64,000 nucleotides of DNA, taken from positions 75,204 to 139,203 of the forward strand of contig NZ_BSTL01000007.1 in assembly GCF_030269485.1 (NCBI RefSeq), written 5' to 3'. Positions 41,430 to 49,597 of this stretch are shown here, piece after piece. The DNA comes from Actinoplanes sp. NBRC 103695 (GTDB lineage: Bacteria > Actinomycetota > Actinomycetes > Mycobacteriales > Micromonosporaceae). Position 1 is the stretch's first letter. Each line of letters opens with the position of its first letter. Made by a program: the position numbers and the translations under genes. The notes beneath the pieces were generated by a model. The model was not told where the DNA came from, did no database searches, and was given only the letters and a program-made list of their open reading frames with translations.

Positions 41430-43798
41430 CCCGGCACGGTCGTATCCGGGCACGTCGCCGGCTGCTGCCCCGGCCGCGGATCATGCTCGGCACGCTGATG
41501 ATCGCGCTGTTCGTCGCGGTCCTGGTAGTGCAGGCGTACATCAACTCGGAGTTCAAGGCCGACCACGTCTCGACGGAGGTTGGTGACCAGGCAGGCGTCC
41601 CGGCCGGGATCCTGGACGGCGGCCCGGTCATCAACACGACCGGCGGGCAGGTGAGTTCCAATCACCTGCCCGCCAAGACGATCGCGCTGACCTTCGACGA
41701 CGGCCCCGACCCGGCCTGGACGCCGCAGATCCTCCAGGTGCTCGCGGAGAACGACGCGCACGGCACGTTCTTCGTGGTCGGCTCCGAGGTGGCCCGCCAC
41801 CCGGACGTCGCTCAGCAGATCGCGGACGGCGGGCACGAGTTCGGTCTGCACACGTTCACCCACCCGAACATGCAGCTGCTCGCCCCCTGGCGCCGCAAGC
41901 TCGAGCTCTCCCAGACGCAGATGGCGATCGCCCGGGCGGCGGGAGTGCACACCAACCTGGTGCGCTTCCCGTACTCGTCCAAGTCGCAGGCCATCGACGA
42001 GACGAACTGGAAGCTGGTCAAGGAGGCCGGCGAGCAGGGCTACCTGGTCGTGGTCAACGACACCGACAGCAATGACTGGCAGCGGCCCGGGGTGCCGCGG
42101 ATCATCCTGAACGCCACCCCGAAGGGCGACGAGTCGGCGGTGGTCCTGTTCCACGACGCCGGTGGCGACCGTGCGCAGACCGTGGAGGCGCTGCGCACGT
42201 TCATCCCGGCGATGAAGGCGCGCGGGTACCGGTTCACCACGGTCACCGAGGGACTCAACGTCGGGCTGAAGCAGGCCGAGAACGCGCCGCCGCTGCTCGC
42301 GTACAACGAGCCGGCCCCGGCGTCCGACCACTGGCGGGGTCAGGCCCTGCTGTGGACGGTCGGGCTGGCCGACGGTCTGGTGTATGCGATCGCCGGCCTC
42401 TTCCTGGTCGTCGGGCTGCTGACCATCGGGCGTACCGGCCTGCTCCTGCTGCTCGCCGGCCGGCACGCCCGGCAGCGGCGCGAGGCCGGTTTCCGCTGGG
42501 GCCCCGAGGTGACCGAGCCGGTGTCGGTGATCGTGCCCGCCTACAACGAGAAGGAGGGCATCGAGGCCGCGGTCCGGTCGCTGTCCGGCGGCGACTACCC
42601 GGCCATCGAGGTGGTGGTCGTCGACGACGGCTCCACCGACGGCACGGCGTCGATCGTGGAGCGGATGCGGTTGCCGAACGTCCGGGTGGTCCGGGTGCCC
42701 AACGGCGGCAAGTCGAACGCGTTGAACACCGGCGTCGCCCTGGCCAAGAACGACCTGATCGTCACCGTCGACGGCGACACCATCTTCGAACCGGACTCGA
42801 TCCGCCGGCTGGTGCAGCCGTTCGCCCGGCCGTCGGTCGGCGCGGTGGCCGGCAACGTCAAGATCGGCAACCGGCGCAGCCTGGTCGCCCTATGGCAGCA
42901 CATCGAGTACGTGATCGGGTTCAACCTGGACCGCCGGCTGTACGAGGTCCTCAACTGCATGCCCACGGTGCCCGGCGCGATCGGGGCGTTTCGGCGCCGG
43001 GCGCTCGCCGAGGCGGGCGGGTTCAGCGACGAGACGCTGGCCGAGGACACCGACATCACGATGGCGCTGTGCCGGGCCGGGTGGCGGGTCGTCTACGAGG
43101 AGCGGGCGCGGGCCTGGACCGAGGCGCCGGCCACGCTGGAGCAGCTCTACCGCCAGCGGTACCGGTGGAGCTACGGGACCATGCAGGCGATGTGGAAGCA
43201 CCGCGGGGCGCTCACCGACCGCGGCGCGTCCGGGCGGTTCGGCCGCCGCGGGCTGCCCTTCCTGGCCCTCTTCGGGGTCGCGTTGCCGATGCTCGCGCCC
43301 GTGGTCGACATCATGCTGGTGTACGGCGTGGTGTTCTGGGAGCTCGAGGAGACCGTCCTCGCCTGGACCGGGATGCTGCTGCTCCAGATGGTCACCGCCG
43401 CGATCGCGTTCCGGTTCGACCGGGAGGCGATGGGACCGCTCTGGCGCCTGCCGCTTCAGCAGTTCGCGTACCGGCAGCTCATGTATCTGGTCCTGATGCA
43501 GTCCGCCACGACGGCGTTGACCGGTGGGCGTCTTGGCTGGCACAAGCTGCGCCGGGCCGGGCTGGTGCGGGGCGGGCCTCAGACCGGCTCGGTCGCCGCA
43601 CCCGATCTCGACGTCGCGCCGAAGGTCGACTCCTGGCCGCCGACTCTGCACCAGGTGCCGTTCGACCCGCATCCGGCGTCCGGCCGGGCGGCCGCGCGGC
43701 CCGCGGTCCCGTCCCAGATGTCCCACGCCAACGGCTATGACCTGCCGTCCGCCGGCTCGCCCCCGGGTGGCGGCTCAGGCCCGGTACGCACCGGGTAG
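41426..43798 (+). CDS. Fused polysaccharide deacetylase and family 2 glycosyltransferase
   Basis: A 790-residue bifunctional membrane protein. After an N-terminal helix (about 19-38), residues 80-290 are a NodB deacetylase (LTFDDGPDPAWTP, HTFTHPNM, RFPY-type motif). A membrane helix near 310-330 leads to a GT2 synthase (VIVPAYNEKEG, VVVDDGSTDGT, VTVDGDT, AEDTDI, QRYRW near 590) followed by further helices. It would polymerise an N-acetylhexosamine polymer and deacetylate it outside the membrane, like PgaB/PgaC in one chain. GTG overlaps the upstream stop. A strong hairpin follows. Confidence 0.9.
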   Translation: MTRHGRIRARRRLLPRPRIMLGTLMIALFVAVLVVQAYINSEFKADHVSTEVGDQAGVPAGILDGGPVINTTGGQVSSNHLPAKTIALTFDDGPDPAWTPQILQVLAENDAHGTFFVVGSEVARHPDVAQQIADGGHEFGLHTFTHPNMQLLAPWRRKLELSQTQMAIARAAGVHTNLVRFPYSSKSQAIDETNWKLVKEAGEQGYLVVVNDTDSNDWQRPGVPRIILNATPKGDESAVVLFHDAGGDRAQTVEALRTFIPAMKARGYRFTTVTEGLNVGLKQAENAPPLLAYNEPAPASDHWRGQALLWTVGLADGLVYAIAGLFLVVGLLTIGRTGLLLLLAGRHARQRREAGFRWGPEVTEPVSVIVPAYNEKEGIEAAVRSLSGGDYPAIEVVVVDDGSTDGTASIVERMRLPNVRVVRVPNGGKSNALNTGVALAKNDLIVTVDGDTIFEPDSIRRLVQPFARPSVGAVAGNVKIGNRRSLVALWQHIEYVIGFNLDRRLYEVLNCMPTVPGAIGAFRRRALAEAGGFSDETLAEDTDITMALCRAGWRVVYEERARAWTEAPATLEQLYRQRYRWSYGTMQAMWKHRGALTDRGASGRFGRRGLPFLALFGVALPMLAPVVDIMLVYGVVFWELEETVLAWTGMLLLQMVTAAIAFRFDREAMGPLWRLPLQQFAYRQLMYLVLMQSATTALTGGRLGWHKLRRAGLVRGGPQTGSVAAPDLDVAPKVDSWPPTLHQVPFDPHPASGRAAARPAVPSQMSHANGYDLPSAGSPPGGGSGPVRTG

Positions 43799-43802
43799 GA
43801 CC

Positions 43803-43843
43803 GGCCCCGCACCGCCCGAACTGCAGCCGGGCGGTGCGGGGCC
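43803..43843. terminator. Bidirectional terminator hairpin
   Basis: GGCCCCGCACCGCCCG and its perfect 16-bp complement close a 9-base loop between the convergent deacetylase-glycosyltransferase and GAF genes. No T-run follows. Confidence 0.7.
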
Positions 43844-43854
43844 GAGTCTGTCGC

Positions 43855-45090
43855 TCAGACGCGCATCAGTTCGCGGTCTCCCTCACGCTCCGCGAACGGG
43901 AACACCACGTGCAGGGACGTGCCGTCGCCCGGGCGGTCGGAGAGCGCCACCGTGGCGTGGTGGGCGTCCAGGATGCGTTTCGCCACGGCCAGGCCACGGT
44001 CCGGTCCGGTCGCCTCCGACGGGTTCGCGATGGCGCCGTAGTAGAGGTGCGGGAACAGGTCCGGGCGCGCGTCGCCGGGCATGTCCATGTCGTCCAGGCG
44101 CAGCGTCGGGCCGGACTCGATCTCGGTACCGACCCGCACCCGGCCGCCGGACGGCGTGTACTTCACCGCCGCGAAGAGCAACTGCATGAGCACCTGCTCG
44201 AGGCGCACCGGATCGGCGACGATCGGCAACGCCGGGCCGCCGGCCTGGTTGAGGATCCAGATCTGCTTGGTAGCGGCGATCGGGCGGACCGCCTCGACCG
44301 CACGCTGGGTGAGGCGGGTGAGGTCGATCTGACGCATGTGCAGGCTTTCGTTGCCGGCTCCGGCTCCGGCCAGGCTCAGCAGGTGGTCGAGCAGGTCGCG
44401 CATCCCGCGTACGTGCGCCGCCGACGCGTGCCCGACCAGGTCGGCCAGCTCCGGGTCGTGATGGCCGGTCCGGCCCAGCCCCTCCAGGTATGCGTCCATC
44501 AGCCGCAGCGACGGTTTGAGCTCGCCGCCGACCAGCGCGGTCAGTTCGTCCTTGCGGCGTTCCAGCTCCTGCAGCCGGGCGGTGGTGTTGGCCAGCGTCA
44601 CCGCGTAGCGACGCAGCTCCAGCTGGGCGGTCACCTGCCCGGCCAGCGCCCGCAACGCCTGGAACTGCTCGACCTCGAGGTGCCGCGGCTCCGAGTCGAC
44701 GACGCACAGCGTGCCCAGCGCGAACCCGTCGGAGGTGATCAGCGGCGCGCCCGCGTAGAACCGGATGCCCTCGCCGGTCCGCACCGCCGGATTGTCCGCG
44801 AACCGGGCGTCCCGGTGGGTGTCCGGCACCACCAGCAGATCCTTGCCGAGGATGGCGTGCGCGCAGAAGGACAGCTCGCGCGGGGTCTCGGTGAGGTCGG
44901 TGCCGATCCGCGCCTTGAACCACTGCCGGTCCGTGTCGACCAGGGAAACCAGAGACATGGGTACGCCACAGACGTGGGACGCCAGCGCGACGATGTCGTC
45001 GAAATCCTTCTCCGCCTCGGTGTCCAGCACGCCGAGCGCGTACAGGGCAGCCAGCCGGTCGGTCTCGTTGCTGGGGTACGGAGCTTCCAT
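43855..45090 (-). CDS. GAF-domain histidine-kinase-like protein with degenerate kinase motifs
   Basis: A 411-residue cytoplasmic protein. Residues 10-165 are a GAF domain of the type GVLDTEAEKDFDDIVALAS, FCAHAILG, GFALGTLCVVD. A helical region follows where the phospho-acceptor HELR should be; it reads GGELKPS, so the His is replaced by Gly. The ATPase-like domain has QLLFAAVKYTPSGG (N-box Asn lost), no DxGxG, and GPDRGLA for GxGxG. It keeps the fold but probably neither autophosphorylates nor binds ATP normally. The ATG at 45090 is preferred to an in-frame TTG. Confidence 0.8.
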   Translation of the reverse strand: MEAPYPSNETDRLAALYALGVLDTEAEKDFDDIVALASHVCGVPMSLVSLVDTDRQWFKARIGTDLTETPRELSFCAHAILGKDLLVVPDTHRDARFADNPAVRTGEGIRFYAGAPLITSDGFALGTLCVVDSEPRHLEVEQFQALRALAGQVTAQLELRRYAVTLANTTARLQELERRKDELTALVGGELKPSLRLMDAYLEGLGRTGHHDPELADLVGHASAAHVRGMRDLLDHLLSLAGAGAGNESLHMRQIDLTRLTQRAVEAVRPIAATKQIWILNQAGGPALPIVADPVRLEQVLMQLLFAAVKYTPSGGRVRVGTEIESGPTLRLDDMDMPGDARPDLFPHLYYGAIANPSEATGPDRGLAVAKRILDAHHATVALSDRPGDGTSLHVVFPFAEREGDRELMRV

Positions 45091-45139
45091 ACGCAAGGCT
45101 TACCACTCAAAAGTAGCAATCCTCGCTTTTCACCCAGAT

Positions 45140-46186
45140 CTATAACCTGGCCGGGGCGGGCGGCAGGTCGTACGCGAGATCCATGATGTGGTGGTCCTGC
45201 AGCTCACCCAGCGGAGCCCACGCCTCATAGACGCCCCGCTCGTAACACCGCGCCCCGGTGACCGCCAGGCTCTCCGCGTCCGGCCGGAGCAGCCGCAGCC
45301 GGGCCCACCGCTCGTCGCGCTGAAGCACCCAGCAGACCGTGCCCCGCCACAGCGCCTGCTCGGCCCGCCGGCTCAACGTCTGCACCGGATAGCGGGCGGC
45401 CCGGGTCAGCGCGCGCACCCGGAACTCCTCCGGCGGATCCGCCACCGCCTGGTACTCGTGCTCGTTGATGCGCCCCACCAGCTGGGCGGTCGGCGCGTCC
45501 GTGCAGGGCACGTACTCCCGGTCCGGGGTGATGCCGGGCAGCCCCTCGAGCAGCCGGCGCCACTTCGGCCCCGCCAGCCGCAGCCAGCCGTGCTGCTCCG
45601 GCTGGTAGGTGTAGAGCACGACCTCCTCGCCGGCGGACGAATAGCCGAGCAGCTGCGCGTTCGCAGGCAGCGGCAGATCGGCGAAACCGGCGCTGATGTA
45701 CTCCGGGATCAGGTCGTCGCTGCTCGGGGTGAAACCGGTGCCCAGCACGAGCGCGCCGATCCGCTGGTGGGCCGGGAGCGCGGCGAGGCCCGGCTGAGCG
45801 GCGCCACCGGGGATCTCGTAGTCGACCGGGTCGACCGCGCGCCAGCGCAGCGCGTACCCCACCTCGGTGTCCATCGCGCCGTCCGTACGCAGCAGGGCCA
45901 GCTCCTCGGGCCGCCGCAGGTGCTCGATGTCGCAGGCGCGGTAACAGAACCCGTACGGCAACCAGCCACCCAGATGGCCCGCGACCTGGGCGGCGGAGAG
46001 GACCTTCACCATCCGGGTGCCGCGCCTGACCGCCGCGGTCTCCCGGATGCGATGCAGGGCCGGATCCTCGCGGTGCGAGGCGGACTGACTCATCCGCTGC
46101 ACATCGGCCCAGCCCAGATCGCGGTGGAGCGGCGCCATCAGGGGTGGCTCCAGGGGCTCCAGGTCGACCTCACGGGTCACGGTCAC
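45140..46186 (-). CDS. Hypothetical protein
   Basis: A 348-residue soluble protein with no signal peptide or membrane segment. It has conserved-looking aromatic and Cys segments (GWLPYGFCYRACDIEHLRRP, VLYTYQPEQHGWLRL, REYVPCTDAPTAQLV). I do not recognise a family. It lies 50 bases upstream of the GAF gene in the same direction and is divergent from tatD, whose start is about 100 bases away. Confidence 0.6.
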   Translation of the reverse strand: MTVTREVDLEPLEPPLMAPLHRDLGWADVQRMSQSASHREDPALHRIRETAAVRRGTRMVKVLSAAQVAGHLGGWLPYGFCYRACDIEHLRRPEELALLRTDGAMDTEVGYALRWRAVDPVDYEIPGGAAQPGLAALPAHQRIGALVLGTGFTPSSDDLIPEYISAGFADLPLPANAQLLGYSSAGEEVVLYTYQPEQHGWLRLAGPKWRRLLEGLPGITPDREYVPCTDAPTAQLVGRINEHEYQAVADPPEEFRVRALTRAARYPVQTLSRRAEQALWRGTVCWVLQRDERWARLRLLRPDAESLAVTGARCYERGVYEAWAPLGELQDHHIMDLAYDLPPAPARL

Positions 46187-46282
46187 GGACGCACCGTAAT
46201 CGCGCAGGGTGGATTCAAGGTGAACGATGGGTTGCCTCAGCCCTGCGTGTATGCAGGATCACGTGTGGCACAGTTGGCCCCG

Positions 46283-47140
46283 ATGAGTACGCGCGAGGAG
46301 CGAGCCACGCGCCGCGCCGGGGAATTCCCGCCGCCGCCGGAGCCGCTGGCAGTACCGGTCTTCGACAGCCACACCCACCTGGACATCACCGTCCACGAGA
46401 CATCCGGCCCCGGGGTCACCGAGCTGATCGACGCGGCCGTCCGAGCCGGAGTGGACCGAGTCGTCCAGGTCGGAGTGGATGTAGCGTCCTCGAAATGGGG
46501 CGCCGAACTGGCGGCCCAGGACGAGCGGGTGCTGGCGGCGGTCGCCATCCACCCCAACGACGCGCCGCGGCTCGCCGACCTCGACGAGGCCCTGCGCGAG
46601 ATCGAGGCACTCGCCGCCCTGCCGCGGGTCCGGGGGATCGGCGAGACCGGGCTCGACACGTTCCGTACGAATGCCGCCGGTCGCCCCGCGCAGGAGACGA
46701 GTTTCCGCGCCCACATCGCGATCGCCAAGCGTCATCACCGAGCGTTGATCATCCACGATCGCGACGCGCACGCCGACGTCCTCCGGCTGCTGGACGAGGA
46801 AGGCGCCCCGGAGGTCGTCGTCCTGCACTGTTTCTCCGGCGACGAGGCCTTCGCTCGTGAATGCGTGCGCCGCGGCTACTTCCTCAGCTTCGCCGGGACG
46901 GTCACCTTCGGTAGCGCCGACAACCTCCGCGCGGCCGCACGTGCCACCCCGCCGGCGCAGATGCTGGTGGAGACCGACGCGCCCTACCTGACGCCCAAGC
47001 CGTTCCGCGGCCGACCGAACGCGTCCTATCTCATCCCGCACACGATGCGGGCGCTCGCCGAATACACCGGGCACGACCTGGACGAGCTGTGCGCGGCGGT
47101 CTCCGCCAACGGCGAGCGCGTCTTCGGCCCCTGGAAATAG
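46283..47140 (+). CDS. tatD: TatD-family metal-dependent hydrolase
   Basis: A 285-residue TIM-barrel DNase/hydrolase. Metal-binding motifs are FDSHTHLD near 27, GIGETGLD near 115, and HDRDAH, LHCFSG and VETDAPYLTP towards the C-terminus. TatD proteins show 3'-5' exonuclease activity on DNA and RNA. The ATG at 46283 begins MSTREER. In related genomes tatD is followed by rpfB and ksgA; here a SRPBCC protein on the other strand takes the rpfB place. Confidence 0.92.
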   Translation: MSTREERATRRAGEFPPPPEPLAVPVFDSHTHLDITVHETSGPGVTELIDAAVRAGVDRVVQVGVDVASSKWGAELAAQDERVLAAVAIHPNDAPRLADLDEALREIEALAALPRVRGIGETGLDTFRTNAAGRPAQETSFRAHIAIAKRHHRALIIHDRDAHADVLRLLDEEGAPEVVVLHCFSGDEAFARECVRRGYFLSFAGTVTFGSADNLRAAARATPPAQMLVETDAPYLTPKPFRGRPNASYLIPHTMRALAEYTGHDLDELCAAVSANGERVFGPWK

Positions 47141-47260
47141 AACCTCCCCGGCCTTTGGTGCGGGCCTTTGCTGCCGGCGCTTTCGCCGGGCGTGGGTCCG
47201 AGCGGGTTGCCAGGCGGCCGGGGTGCCCACTCGCCGACGTTATCCACCGTCCCCGGGCTG

Positions 47261-47683
47261 TCAGGTTTCTTCGACCCAGGCGTTGGCGTTCAGGGCGCGG
47301 CCGATCTCCGTGAGCTGGGCCGCGAAGGCCACGGGCGCCGCGTTGAGGGGTCCGCGGGAGACGAAGCGGACCGCCCAGCGCCGGCCCGGCGCCACGTTGT
47401 AGATGCGGTGAATCACCCGGGCGCCGCGGGGGTCGGGCTCCACGGTGGTCACGCCCCGGTACCACCACTCGCCCTGCTGGCTGACCGAGCGCTCCTGCCG
47501 GTCGACCGCCACGGTGATGCGGCTGCCGTCCTTCGTCACGGTGAACTCGTCGCCGTCGGGTGGCTCGGCGTCGCCGGTCGCGGCCAGCGGGGAACGGCCG
47601 CCGGGGCGCACGTCCAGCAGGAGGTCGGTCACCGCGTCCGGCGAGGCCTCCACGACACCGCGCAGCACCAGCAGCTCAGTCAT
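47261..47683 (-). CDS. SRPBCC-fold (START-like) protein
   Basis: A 140-residue protein with the pattern of polyketide cyclase/dehydrase-type SRPBCC proteins: [15 protein letters not shown], then alternating beta strands, ending in a long helix ([20 protein letters not shown]). Such folds bind hydrophobic ligands. It is divergent from ksgA, with 39 bases between the start codons, so the promoters must overlap. Confidence 0.72.
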   Translation of the reverse strand: MTELLVLRGVVEASPDAVTDLLLDVRPGGRSPLAATGDAEPPDGDEFTVTKDGSRITVAVDRQERSVSQQGEWWYRGVTTVEPDPRGARVIHRIYNVAPGRRWAVRFVSRGPLNAAPVAFAAQLTEIGRALNANAWVEET

Positions 47684-47722
47684 GCGTTCCGTTGTATCAA
47701 CCGCACCGTAGGCTGTGCGCCC

Positions 47723-48607
47723 ATGGCTGACGCACTGCTCGGGCCGGCGGAGATCCGGGAGCTCGCCGCCCGGCTGGGTGTGGCGCCGACGAAGAAGCTC
47801 GGACAGAACTTCGTGCACGACCCGAACACGGTTCGGCGGATCGTGGCGGCCGCGGGGCTGCGTCCCGACGACGTCGTGATCGAGGTCGGTCCGGGGCTGG
47901 GCTCGCTGACGCTGGGGCTGGTCGGCGCGGCTGCGCACGTACACGCGGTGGAGATCGACCCGGCCCTGGCCGCCGCCCTGCCGGAGACCGTGCGGTCCGA
48001 CCGGCTGACCGTGCATCCCAGGGACGCGCTGCGGGTGACGGCGGACGAGTTCGATCCGCCGCCCACGATGCTGGTCGCCAACCTGCCGTACAACGTGGCC
48101 GTCCCGGTGGTGCTCAACCTGCTCGCCGGGCTTCCCACGCTGCGCGGTGGGCTGGTGATGGTGCAGAAGGAGGTCGCCGACCGGTTGGTCGCGGGGCCGG
48201 GATCCAAGGTGTACGGGATTCCGTCGGTCAAGCTCGCCTGGTACGCCGAGTCGCGCGCCGCGGGGCGCGTACCCCCGGCGGTGTTCTGGCCCGTACCGAA
48301 CGTGGACTCCGGCCTGGTCGCCTTCACCTGCCGTGACCATCCCGTGGCGGATCGGAAGAAGGTCTTCGCGGTGATCGACGCGGCCTTCGCGCAGCGTCGC
48401 AAGACCCTCCGCGCGGCGCTCGCCGGATGGGCCGGCGGACCGGCCCGGGCCGAGGAGACGCTGGTCAAGGCGGGCATCAACCCTCAGGTGAGAGGGGAGT
48501 CGCTGTCCGTGCGCGAGTTCGCCGCGATCGCGGCCGCCGCTGATTCCCTGGGGTACGGCGGTAAGCTCAGCGCGTCCCGCGTCCAGCCCGAGGAGGTCGA
48601 CCAGTGA
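47723..48607 (+). CDS. rsmA: 16S rRNA dimethyladenosine transferase
   Basis: A 294-residue KsgA/RsmA enzyme that dimethylates A1518 and A1519 of 16S rRNA. Motifs are [38 protein letters not shown] and [12 protein letters not shown]. The C-terminal helical domain follows with [14 protein letters not shown]. The downstream ispE begins 40 bases later, a standard pair. Confidence 0.95.
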   Translation: MADALLGPAEIRELAARLGVAPTKKLGQNFVHDPNTVRRIVAAAGLRPDDVVIEVGPGLGSLTLGLVGAAAHVHAVEIDPALAAALPETVRSDRLTVHPRDALRVTADEFDPPPTMLVANLPYNVAVPVVLNLLAGLPTLRGGLVMVQKEVADRLVAGPGSKVYGIPSVKLAWYAESRAAGRVPPAVFWPVPNVDSGLVAFTCRDHPVADRKKVFAVIDAAFAQRRKTLRAALAGWAGGPARAEETLVKAGINPQVRGESLSVREFAAIAAAADSLGYGGKLSASRVQPEEVDQ

Positions 48608-48624
48608 CCCGGTGCCCGAGCGGT

Positions 48625-48644
48625 GTGCTGCCCGTGAGCAGCAC
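48625..48644 (+). promoter_or_regulatory. Hairpin directly before the ispE start
   Basis: GTGCTGC-N6-GCAGCAC is a perfect 7-bp hairpin ending 3 bases before the GTG at 48648. In the mRNA it would occlude the ribosome site, unless translation starts at the GTG at 48612. Confidence 0.45.
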
Positions 48645-48647
48645 CGC

Positions 48648-49589
48648 GTGACGGAGGCCTGGGGTCCTGAGGATGGCGGGCGGCATTCCGGTCCGGTCCG
48701 GATCCGTGTCCCCGCCAAGATCAACCTGCACCTCGGCGTGGGTGCGTTGCGTCCGGACGGCTTCCACGAGCTGACCACCGTCTATCACGCCATCAGCCTC
48801 TTCGACGAGCTGCGCGCGAGCCACGGTGACACGCTCGCGCTGACCATGGAGGGCGAGGGTCAGGGCGAGCTCGCCCTGGACGAGACCAACCTGGTGATCC
48901 GGGCCGCCCGTGCCCTGGCCGCGCACGCCCGCGTTCCCGCGTACGCCCGCCTGCATCTCCGCAAGTCGATCCCGCTGGCCGGTGGCCTGGCCGGCGGCAG
49001 CGCCGACGCGGCGGCCACGCTGCTGGCCTGCGACGCGCTGTGGGGGACCGGCCTGGCCCGCGAGGAGCTGGCCGAGATCGGTGCGGCGCTCGGATCGGAC
49101 ATCCCGTTCCTGCTGCACGGCGGCACCGCCCTGGGCACCGGGCACGGCGAGGTGATCAGCCCGGTCCTGGCCCGGCCGACCACCTGGCACTGGGTGGTGG
49201 CGATCGCCGACGGCGGTCTGCGCACCCCGGATGTCTACCGCGAGCTGGACAGGCTGCGTGACCACGGTCAGGCGCCGGCGGCTCTGGACACCCCGGACGT
49301 GCTGATGGCCGCGCTGCGCCAGCGCGACCCGAAGGTGCTGGGCGATGCGCTGGGCAACGATCTCCAGGCGGCGGCGGTGTCGCTGCGCCCCGAGCTGGCC
49401 GACGTGCTGCAGGCGGGTTCGAAGGCGGGAGCGGTGACCGGCATCGTCTCCGGTTCCGGCCCGTCGGTGGTGTTCCTGGCCACCGACGCGGCGCGCGCCG
49501 AGCACCTGGCTCAGGCGCTGACCTCGGCCGGGGTGTGTCGCGAGGCACGTACCGCGCGTGGGCCGATGCCGGGAGCCCGGATAACCTAG
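48648..49589 (+). CDS. ispE: 4-diphosphocytidyl-2-C-methyl-D-erythritol kinase
   Basis: A 313-residue GHMP kinase of the MEP isoprenoid pathway. It has VPAKINLHLGVGALRPDGFH near the start, the ATP loop PLAGGLAGGSADAAAT, and GSGPSVVFLA near the C-terminus. A GTG at 48612 would add 12 residues and is nearer to an AGGAGG, so the start is uncertain. The ABC-F gene starts 8 bases after the stop. Confidence 0.94.
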   Translation: MTEAWGPEDGGRHSGPVRIRVPAKINLHLGVGALRPDGFHELTTVYHAISLFDELRASHGDTLALTMEGEGQGELALDETNLVIRAARALAAHARVPAYARLHLRKSIPLAGGLAGGSADAAATLLACDALWGTGLAREELAEIGAALGSDIPFLLHGGTALGTGHGEVISPVLARPTTWHWVVAIADGGLRTPDVYRELDRLRDHGQAPAALDTPDVLMAALRQRDPKVLGDALGNDLQAAAVSLRPELADVLQAGSKAGAVTGIVSGSGPSVVFLATDAARAEHLAQALTSAGVCREARTARGPMPGARIT

Positions 49590-49597
49590 AGCCCATC

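Noticed and set aside
45188..46282. A long N-terminal extension of TatD
   Set aside because: The frame is open but lies antisense to a separate gene, and the family start is at 46283.
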